Of a stretch of 64,000 bases of DNA, positions 8,628-16,416 are shown one piece after another. Numbering within the stretch: position 1 is the stretch's first letter; the number at the start of each line of letters is the position of its first letter. The notes under the pieces are model-generated. The model worked only from the letters and a program-made list of their open reading frames with translations, searched no databases and was not told the DNA's origin. The translations under genes and the position numbers were made by a program. The stretch covers positions 248,001 to 312,000 of the forward strand of contig CAKMWI010000007.1 in NCBI GenBank assembly GCA_928722015.1, read 5' to 3'. Source of the DNA: Candidatus Gastranaerophilales bacterium. GTDB lineage: Bacteria; Cyanobacteriota; Vampirovibrionia; Gastranaerophilales; Gastranaerophilaceae.

Positions 8628-8987
8628 TTACTCCATATCACCTTTGTAGGCACAGTGGATATTTTCTTCTTTTAAATAGTTCATACCCCACTTGTTTAAC
8701 TCAATAATTGCCGGAATAAGTGTTTCACCTCTTTGGGTTAGGGAATATTCAGTCTTTGGCGGCACTACCGGATAAAGTTTCCGTTTAATTATTCCGTCTG
8801 CCTCAAGTTCTTTTAACTGCTGAATAAGCATTTTGGGTGTAGCGTGAGAAATAAGTTTTTGAAGTTCGTTATATCTCAATGTTTTATTTATAAGGTGTCC
8901 GATTATAATTCCTTTGTATTTCCCGCCGATTATCTCCATTGTTGCCTCAAGAGGGCATTTATATTCCTCTTTCTTATGTTTTACCAT
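8628..8987 (-). CDS. HxlR-family transcriptional regulator
   Basis: The 119-residue winged-helix protein has the conserved cysteine (C11 in EEYKCPLEAT), the helix IIGGKYKGIIIGHL, the recognition region RYNELQKLISHATPKMLIQQL and the wing PPKTEYSLTQRG. It differs clearly from the HxlR protein at 2337-2666, so this is a second family member and not a recent duplicate. It is divergent from an MBL-fold hydrolase. TTACTTTTTAGTAA, an inverted repeat (TTACT-N4-AGTAA) at 9004-9017, lies just upstream of it and may be its own operator. Confidence 0.92.
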   Translation of the reverse strand: MVKHKKEEYKCPLEATMEIIGGKYKGIIIGHLINKTLRYNELQKLISHATPKMLIQQLKELEADGIIKRKLYPVVPPKTEYSLTQRGETLIPAIIELNKWGMNYLKEENIHCAYKGDME

Positions 8988-9003
8988 AATTAAATTCCCT
9001 AAT

Positions 9004-9036
9004 TTACTTTTTAGTAAGTATTATACAAAAAAGTGC
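9004..9036 (+). promoter_or_regulatory. candidate HxlR operator region (copy 2)
   Basis: The inverted repeat TTACT-TTTT-AGTAA (9004-9017) is followed by TACAAAAAAGTGC (9024-9036), the 13-mer also present at 2717-2729 upstream of the other HxlR target. The end of the 13-mer is 59 bases from the MBL hydrolase ATG. A TTGTCA (9041-9046) and TATAAA (9062-9067) downstream could be the promoter hexamers. Confidence 0.45.
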
Positions 9037-9094
9037 ATTCTTGTCAAAATGATAATAAATGTATAAAATTGCTTTATTAAAGGAGGAAACCTAA

Positions 9095-9886
9095 ATGAAA
9101 ATTACACAAGTACGTAGCGCAACAATTATAGTGGAATATAATAATACAAAATTTTTAATAGACCCTTGGCTTATGCGGAAAGATTATATGCCGGGGTTTG
9201 ATAGCGCCATAAACTCACAAATTCGTCAGCCGAGAGTGGAATTACCTTTTGGCATTGAAAAAATTGTTGATGTTGATACAGTTATTATTACCCATATTCA
9301 TCCTGACCATTGGGATGAATTTGCAGAAAAAGCACTGGATAAAAATATAAAAGTTTTTGTACAGTCAGATATTGATAAAGATTACGTCATTTCAAAAGGG
9401 TTTACAAATGTTGAGATTATACAAGAATCCGGAACGGAATATAATGGTATAACTCTATACAAAACTGGAACCCAACATGGCAAAAGAGAGATAATAAAAC
9501 CTTTGTGCGATTCTGTTGGTTTGCCTTATGATGCAATGGGTGTGGTTTTTAAAACACAAAATGAAAAAACATTGTATATTGCAGGTGATACGATTTGGTG
9601 TGAGGAAGTTGATATTTCACTGAAAAAGTATTCTCCGGATGTTATTGTTGTAAACGCCTGTGCAGCAACTCTATTAAACGGTGAACGCATAATTATGAAT
9701 ATTGAAGATGTAAAAAATGTTCTGGATGCTGCGCCTGACGCAAAAATCATTGCAAGTCATTTAGATACAGTCAGCCATCTTTCGGTTACAAGGGAAGATT
9801 TAAAAGAATTTAAAAATAAAAATAATATTGGTAATCTGTTAATCCCTGATGACGGAGAAACACTTAATTTTACAGGTAATAATTAA
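9095..9886 (+). CDS. MBL-fold metal-dependent hydrolase (UlaG-like)
   Basis: The 263-residue product has the metallo-beta-lactamase-fold signature THIHPDHWDE (HxHxDH), an upstream FLIDPW strand and a later AGDTIW (metal-bridging Asp), with ASHLDTVSH near the end. The arrangement resembles the L-ascorbate-6-phosphate lactonase/UlaG-like branch, but no sugar-phosphate genes are nearby and the substrate is open. AGGAGG precedes the ATG. Divergence from an HxlR gene suggests regulated expression. It is cytosolic, with no signal peptide. Confidence 0.88.
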   Translation: MKITQVRSATIIVEYNNTKFLIDPWLMRKDYMPGFDSAINSQIRQPRVELPFGIEKIVDVDTVIITHIHPDHWDEFAEKALDKNIKVFVQSDIDKDYVISKGFTNVEIIQESGTEYNGITLYKTGTQHGKREIIKPLCDSVGLPYDAMGVVFKTQNEKTLYIAGDTIWCEEVDISLKKYSPDVIVVNACAATLLNGERIIMNIEDVKNVLDAAPDAKIIASHLDTVSHLSVTREDLKEFKNKNNIGNLLIPDDGETLNFTGNN

Positions 9887-9914
9887 AATTTTATATTGAT
9901 AAGGTTATTCAAAC

Positions 9915-9944
9915 ACAAGGTTGGAAGTTTATTTCCAACCTTGT
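9915..9944 (+). terminator. intrinsic terminator of the MBL hydrolase gene
   Basis: ACAAGGTTGGAA (9915-9926) pairs perfectly with TTCCAACCTTGT (9933-9944) over a 6-base loop, 29 bases after the stop codon, followed by a moderately T-rich tail. Confidence 0.75.
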
Positions 9945-9949
9945 CTTGA

Positions 9950-10165
9950 ATTTTTACCTAAAAAATTTGCTTTTCGTAAAATTTTGCGGAACTGGACTAT
10001 TCCGGAATAATCAAATTATCCGTACAGTCCAGAAAAGTCCAGTTTTCCAGTTTGATTTTTAGGGAACACTTAATTTTTTCGACTCGAAAACGCCCACACA
10101 AAGCCAACTTTACCAAAATAATCTATCTAGCCGTACAAATCAACCTGGACAAAAAACTACAACAA
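9950..10165. repeat. non-coding region with AGTCCAG repeats
   Basis: AGTCCAG occurs as a direct repeat at 10026-10032 and 10036-10042, with an inverted copy CTGGACT at 9992-9998. AACTGGACT (9990-9998) and AGTCCAGTT (10036-10044) form a 9-base inverted repeat. No coding frame is convincing; the plus-strand frame across 10052-10477 is antisense to the HExxH gene. Confidence 0.4.
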
Positions 10166-10885
10166 CTATACTTTAAAGGTTTTCAGAAACCTTTTTGCAG
10201 CTTTGTTTGCACTGGTTTCCAAAAAATTAAATTTGTAATTGACAATAAATTCTTTTGCAAAAAGAAATATCTTTTTAAGCTCGCAGATATCATTTCTGTT
10301 CCTGAGGGTCATAAAGTCTGGATATTTGTTAAATGCATCAATATATTTTTGTGCGCGTATGCCATCAGGAGAATTTTTATCTATTTTCCCGAGAACCTGC
10401 TCAACTTTTTTGTAATAATCAGTATTAATTTTAATAGTTTTATCCCCATGAGTCCTTGCAATTTTCGAAATCATTAGTTTCATAAAATTCTCGACTCCGA
10501 GCATCCTTTCCATATCATGAAATTGTTTTACGTGTTCAAGCTCGTGCCTTATTATAAAAGCAATATCATATTTTTCAAGCCCCTTTATAAAAAAGTCATC
10601 AAAATAAATCTTACCGTCCACAACGTCAAACCCTCCTGCTGCACCACTTACACCGAGAGTCTCAAACTTTAATTCCGGTCTGATTTGCTCGTTTAAATCA
10701 ATCTTTTTACAAATATCATTATACACACTCTTAACATTAGATTTAAATTTTAAACTTTCTATATCCTCAACTTCTGAGAATATTTCTTGTGGAAGTGAAA
10801 CCGTAGCATGTTTTTCTATTTTTCGGGGTGAAACGGCTTTAATATTTCTATCTGCACTTCTGAACCTGTCATCTATATACGGCAT
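10166..10885 (-). CDS. putative zinc metallopeptidase (HExxH)
   Basis: The 239-residue protein contains HELEH at residues 114-118 in the context DIAFIIRHELEHVKQFHD, and a C-terminal helix with FLETSANKAAKR (E223) that could provide the third zinc ligand. There is no signal peptide or transmembrane segment. An upstream strand pair, DVVDGKIYFDDFF, resembles the edge strand of short metzincin/gluzincin domains. AGAAAGG lies upstream of the ATG. It shares the general design, but little else, with the protein at 7315-8328. The family was not recognised; peptidase function rests on the motif. Confidence 0.75.
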   Translation of the reverse strand: MPYIDDRFRSADRNIKAVSPRKIEKHATVSLPQEIFSEVEDIESLKFKSNVKSVYNDICKKIDLNEQIRPELKFETLGVSGAAGGFDVVDGKIYFDDFFIKGLEKYDIAFIIRHELEHVKQFHDMERMLGVENFMKLMISKIARTHGDKTIKINTDYYKKVEQVLGKIDKNSPDGIRAQKYIDAFNKYPDFMTLRNRNDICELKKIFLFAKEFIVNYKFNFLETSANKAAKRFLKTFKV

Positions 10886-11206
10886 ATGATTAACCTTTCT
10901 ATTACTGTGTTAATAATATAGAAAGCAGCTAAATTTCTTTTTTGCTATTTGCTTCTATTGTTAAATAAAATGGAAGTGTTGTGCAGGTTGGATTTACTAA
11001 GGCGACACAAGTTGTATCTGGCAAATTGAGTATGTCCAACTGACAATTTATTCTATAGACAACGAACTGGACATTAAAATACAATAGCCCTATATAAAAT
11101 ATGGGGCTGTCTTATTTTGAGCGGATTTTATTCATAAATAAAGGATGTGTTTCATATCTTAAATGCCACACATATGACACATAATTCTGAAATACATCCT
11201 TGAAAA
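10886..11206. other. non-coding stretch with two hairpins downstream of tRNA-fMet
   Basis: No gene is supported in these 321 bases. AGCCCTATAT (11086-11095) pairs with ATATGGGGCT (11099-11108, one G-T). AAGGATGTGTTTCA (11141-11154) pairs with TGAAATACATCCTT (11188-11201), ending 6 bases from the tRNA 3' end. Isolated GTCCAACTG and GAACTGGAC motifs near 11035-11072 echo the repeats at 9990-10044. Confidence 0.5.
11086..11108 (-). terminator. possible terminator hairpin
   Basis: This is a 10-base stem with a 3-base loop. Read on the minus strand it is followed by ATTGTATTTT, so it could end transcription that passes through the tRNA-fMet gene. Confidence 0.4.
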
Positions 11207-11283
<77 letters not shown>

Positions 11284-11302
11284 ATAAATTCTCTTACACC
11301 CC

Positions 11303-11331
11303 ATTATTAAACGCTAAAAAACAAAAATCAA
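11303..11331 (-). promoter_or_regulatory. likely promoter of tRNA-fMet
   Basis: On the minus strand TTGATT (11326-11331) and AATAAT (11303-11308) are separated by 17 bases, placing a start about 12 bases upstream of the mature tRNA 5' end. Confidence 0.45.
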
Positions 11332-11351
11332 GCCCTTTCATTTTTGTTTTA

Positions 11352-11675
11352 TTATTTTAAGTTTTTTGCTATCAAATATAGTATTTTTATTTTGTTATAA
11401 TCACTTGAGTCTATAAGATTTTTTAATTTATTTTTCAGCGCACTCTCTGATTGTAAATAGTCATTATCAAATAAGTCTGTAATATCACAATCGAAAACTT
11501 TTGATAATTTATTTAAAGTACCAAGTTTGGGAAATGATAATCCCCGCTCTATCATTGAAACTTGGCGTTGTGTTATTCCCAATTTCTCACTTAAGTCTTC
11601 TTGAGATAAGTGAAATCTTTCTCTATATTCTTTTACTTTTTTGCCAAAGAAATTTTTTATTTCGTTATCATTCAT
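11352..11675 (-). CDS. XRE-family DNA-binding protein
   Basis: The 107-residue product has a Cro/C1-type helix-turn-helix in its first 65 residues (LSQEDLSEKLGITQRQVSMIERG), then a short helical C-terminal part. The start is the ATG at 11675, six bases after GAGGG; a TTG one codon earlier is too close to that site. No toxin-like partner adjoins it, and the gene is divergent from a glycosyltransferase. The intervening region holds strong direct and inverted repeats that look like its operator, so autoregulation is likely. Confidence 0.9.
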   Translation of the reverse strand: MNDNEIKNFFGKKVKEYRERFHLSQEDLSEKLGITQRQVSMIERGLSFPKLGTLNKLSKVFDCDITDLFDNDYLQSESALKNKLKNLIDSSDYNKIKILYLIAKNLK

Positions 11676-11733
11676 CAAGTTCCCTCAATAATAACTATTA
11701 TAAAAATCACTTTTTATAATTTAAACAGAATTT

Positions 11734-11796
11734 AATATTGTATTTTAAGATAATTAATGATATTAAATATTGTATCTTATGATATTTAATATCATT
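11734..11796. promoter_or_regulatory. candidate XRE operator: direct and inverted repeats
   Basis: AATATTGTATTTTAAGAT (11734-11751) recurs as AATATTGTATCTTATGAT (11766-11783), 16 of 18 matching with a 32-base period, about three helical turns. The second copy is embedded in a perfect 14-base inverted repeat, AATGATATTAAATA (11756-11769) and TATTTAATATCATT (11783-11796). It lies between the XRE gene and the glycosyltransferase. Confidence 0.55.
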
Positions 11797-11844
11797 TTTT
11801 AATTTGAATAGTTGTGTAATCAAAAGGAGTTAAAAATATTTGAA

Positions 11845-12693
11845 ATGAATAGTAATCCTAAAGTATCTATTATTATACCTGTTTATAATACTGAAAAATA
11901 TTTATCAAGATGTTTAAATAGTCTCGTAAAGCAAACTTTGCATGATATTGAAATTATTTGTATTAATGATGGCTCGGAAGATAATTCTTTAAGTATACTG
12001 GAAAATTATGCAAGTTCAGATGAGAGAATTGTTCTTATTAGTCAAAAAAATCAGGGACAATCAGTTGCACGAAATAGAGGCATTGAGATAGCTAGAGGGA
12101 AATATATCGGCTTTGTGGATTCTGATGATTGGGTTGATGATAATTATTTTGAAAAACTTTATTGTGCAGCTGAAAACAATAATTGTGATATTGCTGTTGC
12201 AGGTATTATACGACTTAGTAAATTCAATAAAAAAATCTATTTAAAATTTGATAATGAAATAATTAGTCAAGATGTTAATGAAAAATTTAAACTTTGTGAT
12301 GTTCCTGATTTATCTTATGTTGTAAATAAAATATATAAAAGAGAAGTTTTTATAAATAAAAATTTCAGGTTTGAAGAAGGTAGATTTTATGAAGATTTGA
12401 TTCTTACTCCACAAATATTATTTTATCTAAAAGCACTTATTACGGTTCCTGGTGTGTATTATTACTATTGGCGTCGTTCGAAATCTACAGTAACATTAAG
12501 ATCTGAAAAGGTTAATAAAGATTCTGTATATGCGCATAATACGGCTAAAGAGTTTATTAAAAAACATGATATTGATATATCTTCTCATGAATCTTTAACA
12601 AAGCGATATAAAATTTTTGGGTTGACAATTTTAAAAATAAGACGAAAAGGGGGAAAAAAGACAATATCTTTATTTAATATAATAAAATGGTAA
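11845..12693 (+). CDS. family 2 glycosyltransferase
   Basis: The 282-residue GT-A protein begins VSIIIPVYNTEKYLSRCLNSL, has the nucleotide-binding INDGSEDNS and the metal-binding GFVDSDDWVDD, and a later FYEDLILTPQ acceptor-site segment. Such enzymes add sugars from nucleotide-sugars to surface glycans on the cytosolic face. The C-terminus is basic (KIRRKGGKK), fitting membrane association. AAAAGGAG lies 15 bases before the ATG at 11845, a little far; an in-frame TTG at 11812 is the alternative start. It stands alone, without other glycan genes. The sugar specificity is unknown. Confidence 0.9.
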   Translation: MNSNPKVSIIIPVYNTEKYLSRCLNSLVKQTLHDIEIICINDGSEDNSLSILENYASSDERIVLISQKNQGQSVARNRGIEIARGKYIGFVDSDDWVDDNYFEKLYCAAENNNCDIAVAGIIRLSKFNKKIYLKFDNEIISQDVNEKFKLCDVPDLSYVVNKIYKREVFINKNFRFEEGRFYEDLILTPQILFYLKALITVPGVYYYYWRRSKSTVTLRSEKVNKDSVYAHNTAKEFIKKHDIDISSHESLTKRYKIFGLTILKIRRKGGKKTISLFNIIKW

Positions 12694-12773
12694 TTTATTA
12701 CTTAAATTTATAGAAATTTAGTTTACCCCATTCAGGCAATAACTTTTTAAGTTTTTTCAGTTAGAGTATGCTT

Positions 12774-13520
12774 ATGAGAAAACTGACATCTTTAATTATA
12801 GTATTATTATATTTATCTTTAATCCCGTTAAATGCATTTGCAAATGAAATGGATGACTCGGGGTGCGAATGTATAAATTCTACAGATACTATTGCAAAAA
12901 CTCATTCTAAGGCTCCTTGTTCCAATATTGGAATTACTGATAATTATTATATAATCTCAAAAGGGAATGTTATAAAAGTTGCATTTGAATGCAAATTTTT
13001 GTCTGAATGTGTTAAAGAAGGTGATTGTGTATCTTTTTATGTTCCAAAAGATATTTGTACATCATGCGGAACCCTTATTATTCCAATGAATTCTAAATTT
13101 GTTGGTTATATTAGAGGAATAACTTCTCAGAAAAAACTGAATAAGAATGCCAGAGTTTATGTGAGTATAAATAAACTTATACTACCTGATGGTACAGAGT
13201 TAGATATAAAAGCAAAACCGTTTTCAAAAGATTTTGCTCTTGTAGAAAATGGTTGGATGACAGCAGGTAAGTTAACTGCCTATACTCTTGGGTTGGGTGC
13301 AATTGGTACTGGTGCAGGAGCAGGGCTTGCTTTTATTCCAAAACCTCATAAAATTGCTGTTGGAGCTGCGGCTATCGGGTTACCGGTTGGTTGTTTTATA
13401 GGTTTGGTATCAGGACTGCTTACTCCCGGATTAAAATATCATGCAAAGCAAGGAGAAGAAATTTATATTATTTTCTGTGATAATCTTTGTATTCCAAAAG
13501 CTAACATAAAAGAATTTTAG
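12774..13520 (+). CDS. predicted secreted cysteine-containing protein of unknown function
   Basis: The product is 248-250 residues. It has a signal peptide (ending about NAFA), a cysteine-rich front half (CECI, KAPC, FECKFLSEC, DICTSCG), a segment with the barrel-like pattern GTLIIPMNSKFVGYI...LPDGTELDIKAK, and a glycine-zipper hydrophobic stretch (GAIGTGAGAGLAF...GLPVGCFIGLVSGLL). The middle part is reminiscent of TrbI/VirB10-like or LPS-assembly beta domains, but I cannot assign a family. Two ATGs (12768, 12774) are possible; there is no ribosome binding site. TAGAGT lies six bases before 12774, so a leaderless start there is conceivable. Confidence 0.75.
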   Translation: MRKLTSLIIVLLYLSLIPLNAFANEMDDSGCECINSTDTIAKTHSKAPCSNIGITDNYYIISKGNVIKVAFECKFLSECVKEGDCVSFYVPKDICTSCGTLIIPMNSKFVGYIRGITSQKKLNKNARVYVSINKLILPDGTELDIKAKPFSKDFALVENGWMTAGKLTAYTLGLGAIGTGAGAGLAFIPKPHKIAVGAAAIGLPVGCFIGLVSGLLTPGLKYHAKQGEEIYIIFCDNLCIPKANIKEF

Positions 13521-13573
13521 AAAATAATAATTTAGGTTAACTTATTTTGTATCAGATTTACTGACTGTATTTT

Positions 13574-14215
13574 TTATTCTGAATCTTTATGGCTTTTTAT
13601 TGTTGTTTCTATTTGTTCTCTAATTTGCTTTTTTATTTTAGGGTATTCTTCTTTTGGTACTAATTCAGGTTTTTTAGTATATGCTTCTATTCCATGATAG
13701 CAAGCCCAAATGGGGCTTATTCGATTCGGGTGTGCGTCATCCCAATCGAGAGATTGCTGCAATATGTTGGTTGTATATTTTGTATCGGATGATTTTTGAG
13801 ACATATACTGAAGTGTTTTTGGTGCCATTTGCGGATAAAATACTAATTGTCCTCTAGATGTTTTGTCTTTACACATAAATACATCTTGATAACTACGAAT
13901 TTTACCAATATAAAACCATAAGACAGCTTTATCTTTATCTGTTGCATATATATAATCTGCGACTAGTATATAGAAAATTGGAGGAAATTTTTCAGGATAT
14001 TTTTCAAGATATTTTACGAGTTCGTCTTTTTCGGAATTTGATAGGGTTTTGTAAATTCCCAGTGCTTTAGTATTATTTCCGGATTGAGAATATTTGGCCA
14101 TATTTATAATTTTAGGCGAATATATTGTATAAGCATTTATAACTAAACAATTTAAAGAAATAATGATAGTAAGTAGAAAAATTTTTATTTTACTGTTTAA
14201 TATTTTTATTCTCAT
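13574..14215 (-). CDS. predicted exported protein of unknown function
   Basis: The 213-residue product has a signal peptide (about residues 1-28, KIFLLTIIISLNCLVINA) and no other membrane segment. Its core, FPPIFYILVADYIYATDKDKAVLWFYIGKI with a later DVFMCKDKTS, resembles short helical-repeat (tetratricopeptide/Sel1-like) proteins, in which an A-x-x-W-F/Y helix alternates with a second helix. No catalytic motif is seen. It converges with the secreted protein gene ending at 13520. I do not recognise the family. Confidence 0.75.
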   Translation of the reverse strand: MRIKILNSKIKIFLLTIIISLNCLVINAYTIYSPKIINMAKYSQSGNNTKALGIYKTLSNSEKDELVKYLEKYPEKFPPIFYILVADYIYATDKDKAVLWFYIGKIRSYQDVFMCKDKTSRGQLVFYPQMAPKTLQYMSQKSSDTKYTTNILQQSLDWDDAHPNRISPIWACYHGIEAYTKKPELVPKEEYPKIKKQIREQIETTIKSHKDSE

Positions 14216-14287
14216 TTATATATACCATGTAAAAATATGTATATTATTATCTATTTAATAATATTAATCAATATATGATTAAATTTT

Positions 14288-14818
14288 TTAACCTTTAATA
14301 GCACCCCATGCTCTGACATCTCCACGTTCATATTTAATTAGAAAATATCCGCCGGATTTAATATATTCAATGGATGCTTCTTGATAAATTTCATCTTTTT
14401 CTTTGTCTATAGGAGGTAATCCTTTTTTCGCACGTTTGGCATTTGTTTTTGCAATTTCTTTTTCTTCTTTTTTTTGTTTTTTTAGAGCCTTTTTGTCTCT
14501 AACTATAGCATATTGCGACATATCAACTTCTACTTTAAAGACAGGAATAATAGCTATGGCTTTTTTGGATTGAATCAATATTAAAAAATCTCTTTCATCA
14601 GACAATGCTAATTCATAGTGGCCCGGAGGAATAACATTTCCCTGTGCATCTGCAAGTTCATCAGCTAAAGACAGTGTTGGGTACGAAGATTCTCTCAGGG
14701 AATATTTATAGAAAGATTGGGTTCCTACAATTAATCCTGCAGTAATTTGAGGTTCTGTGGGATAAACACGAGTTTCTGAGTGCATCATTATATTATCAAC
14801 GTACAAACCTTCAATCAT
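14288..14818 (-). CDS. conserved-looking protein coupled to rnpA, function unknown
   Basis: The 176-residue soluble protein starts immediately after the rnpA stop codon, with GGAG inside the end of rnpA, so translation is probably coupled. The N-terminal part has a beta-rich look (ADAQGNVIPPGHYELALSDERDFLIL), followed by a lysine-rich charged helix (KKALKKQKKEEKEIAKTNAK) and a final strand region. In most genomes rnpA is followed by yidD or yidC; this protein resembles neither. The position suggests a role in membrane or ribosome assembly, but that is only context. Confidence 0.8.
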   Translation of the reverse strand: MIEGLYVDNIMMHSETRVYPTEPQITAGLIVGTQSFYKYSLRESSYPTLSLADELADAQGNVIPPGHYELALSDERDFLILIQSKKAIAIIPVFKVEVDMSQYAIVRDKKALKKQKKEEKEIAKTNAKRAKKGLPPIDKEKDEIYQEASIEYIKSGGYFLIKYERGDVRAWGAIKG

Positions 14819-15169
14819 TTATATATTCTCCAGCATTGTATAGATACTTGATTTGATATCTGAAAAAGTCTTATTTAAAGCTTTTTCACTTCCAACAAAC
14901 ACTAATGACACAAATTTTTGTGAATTTCCAACCTTACCTTCTTTTAATAAAATACGGTAACTTTCTCTCATCAATCTTTTTAAGCGATTACGTTTTACTG
15001 CACGTTTATGAACCTTCTTGCTCACTACAAATCCAACTTTGGTCGGATAATTTTCTTTTTTTAAAATCCCTGCAAACAAAGTTACTCCACCCTTATGGGA
15101 GGAGTTTTTAACTTTATATGTCGCTTTAAATGCGGATCTTTTTTTTAATCTATACTGCTTTGGTAACAT
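14819..15169 (-). CDS. rnpA: ribonuclease P protein component
   Basis: The 116-residue basic protein has the diagnostic RNR motif region (KVHKRAVKRNRLKRLMRE), preceded by GFVVSKK. It binds the RNase P RNA and helps remove 5' leaders from tRNA precursors. Length and order after rpmH are standard. The next gene downstream begins directly at its stop codon. Confidence 0.97.
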   Translation of the reverse strand: MLPKQYRLKKRSAFKATYKVKNSSHKGGVTLFAGILKKENYPTKVGFVVSKKVHKRAVKRNRLKRLMRESYRILLKEGKVGNSQKFVSLVFVGSEKALNKTFSDIKSSIYTMLENI

Positions 15170-15256
15170 TACCGCTCCGTATTTGCAGGTAAGCTTTAGA
15201 GGGTTTGCTTCATTTAAAATATTAGTAGAATATATAATATCCTAGCTAAAAGTTTA

Positions 15257-15409
15257 TTATGCACGTTTTTTAGCAGTAATAGATAATTTGTGGCGACCAC
15301 GAGCTCTACGTCTATTAATAACTTCTCTACCGCCAGGAGTTGACATTCTTGCTCTGAATCCGCTTACATTTTGTCTTTTTCTTTTTGTTCCTTCTAGTGT
15401 ACGTCTCAT
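15257..15409 (-). CDS. rpmH: 50S ribosomal protein L34
   Basis: This short minus-strand frame encodes 50 residues: MRRTLEGTKRKRQNVSGFRA, then RMSTPGGREVINRRRARGRH and a basic tail. It is the classic L34 sequence, with a small N-terminal variation (LEGT for the usual YQPS). AAAAGGAAAT precedes the ATG. It is the first gene of rpmH-rnpA; dnaA, often beside rpmH, is not here. Confidence 0.97.
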   Translation of the reverse strand: MRRTLEGTKRKRQNVSGFRARMSTPGGREVINRRRARGRHKLSITAKKRA

Positions 15410-15505
15410 AATTTATTTCCTTTTACTATTTATTTATCGTATAATTCAGATGTTATAGTAAACAAACTCATTAGTCAACAAATTAGGAAGGGATGGTTAA
15501 ATATT

Positions 15506-16312
15506 ATGAAGAAAAATATAGGTTTTATCGGATGTGGTAAGATGGCAAGTGCAATAATTAAAGGCATATTATCTTCTGATAAAGTAAAATTTTACGCACT
15601 TACTGGATCCGAAGTGAATGAAGAAGTAGCAGTTTCAGCAGCTGAACGGCTTGGTATAAATGTTTTCTCTGATAATAAAAAACTTGTTAAAGATGCGGAT
15701 ATCGTTTTTATAGCCACAAAGCCGAATTATGTTGTTGATGTTTTAAATGAAATAAAAGATTTTATTACTCCGTCAACACTGGTAGTATCAATTGCTGCAG
15801 GTGTTAGTACTGAAAAAATAGAAAAAATTATTCCTCAAAATAGAGTAATACGAGTTATGCCAAATACACCCGCACTTGTGAAATTGGGGATGTTTGGTGT
15901 GTGTAAAGGTGCTAAAGCAGCTGATTCAGATTTGGAATTGATAGAAGGTCTTTTGTCTGTTATAGGACGGTGTATTACGGTTGAGGAAGCTCAGATGGAT
16001 ATTGTAACTGCAATTTCAGGTTCAGGTCCTGCCTTTTTTTATCAGGTAATAGAAGATATGGCAAGGGCAGGGGAACAATTGGGGTTAGAGTATGAAAAAT
16101 CATTGATTCTTGCAACCCAAACTGCTCTTGGGTCAGCTCAAATGATTTTTAATAGAGGAGAGACAACTGTTCAAACTTTGGTTGATAATGTTGCAACTAA
16201 AGGCGGATGTACGTTTGTCGGAATTTGCGAAATGAAAGAAGCTCATTCTGATAAGTTGTTTTATAGTGTATTAGAAAAAACTGCGCAGAAAGCTCATGAG
16301 TTGGGTAAATAA
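15506..16312 (+). CDS. proC: pyrroline-5-carboxylate reductase
   Basis: The 268-residue NAD(P)H enzyme has the dinucleotide-binding GFIGCGKMASAIIKG at its start, RVMPNTPALVKLGM in the middle, and the ProC signature segment AISGSGPAFFYQVIEDM, ending with TVQTLVDNVATKGGCT. It performs the last step of proline synthesis from glutamate. Full length is typical. It stands alone, divergent from rpmH, with its own terminator. Confidence 0.97.
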   Translation: MKKNIGFIGCGKMASAIIKGILSSDKVKFYALTGSEVNEEVAVSAAERLGINVFSDNKKLVKDADIVFIATKPNYVVDVLNEIKDFITPSTLVVSIAAGVSTEKIEKIIPQNRVIRVMPNTPALVKLGMFGVCKGAKAADSDLELIEGLLSVIGRCITVEEAQMDIVTAISGSGPAFFYQVIEDMARAGEQLGLEYEKSLILATQTALGSAQMIFNRGETTVQTLVDNVATKGGCTFVGICEMKEAHSDKLFYSVLEKTAQKAHELGK

Positions 16313-16332
16313 TTTGTTAAAGTATAAAATTT

Positions 16333-16373
16333 TGCCAAAGATTTGTATAATTGTAAATTTCAAATCTTTGGCA
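16333..16373. terminator. intrinsic terminator after proC
   Basis: TGCCAAAGATTTG (16333-16345) pairs perfectly with CAAATCTTTGGCA (16361-16373). It sits between convergent proC and the small minus-strand gene. Confidence 0.75.
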
Positions 16374-16416
16374 TTCATTTGTTGATATAAAATGTTGAAT
16401 TTAACAGGTTTTCTAT

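Noticed and set aside
10052..10477. Plus-strand 141-residue frame
   Set aside because: It overlaps the HExxH gene in antisense; the opposite strand has a recognisable motif and a start with a ribosome binding site.
11352..11675. XRE gene as the antitoxin of a toxin-antitoxin pair
   Set aside because: No small toxin-like frame lies up- or downstream on the same strand; the neighbour is a tRNA and a divergent glycosyltransferase.
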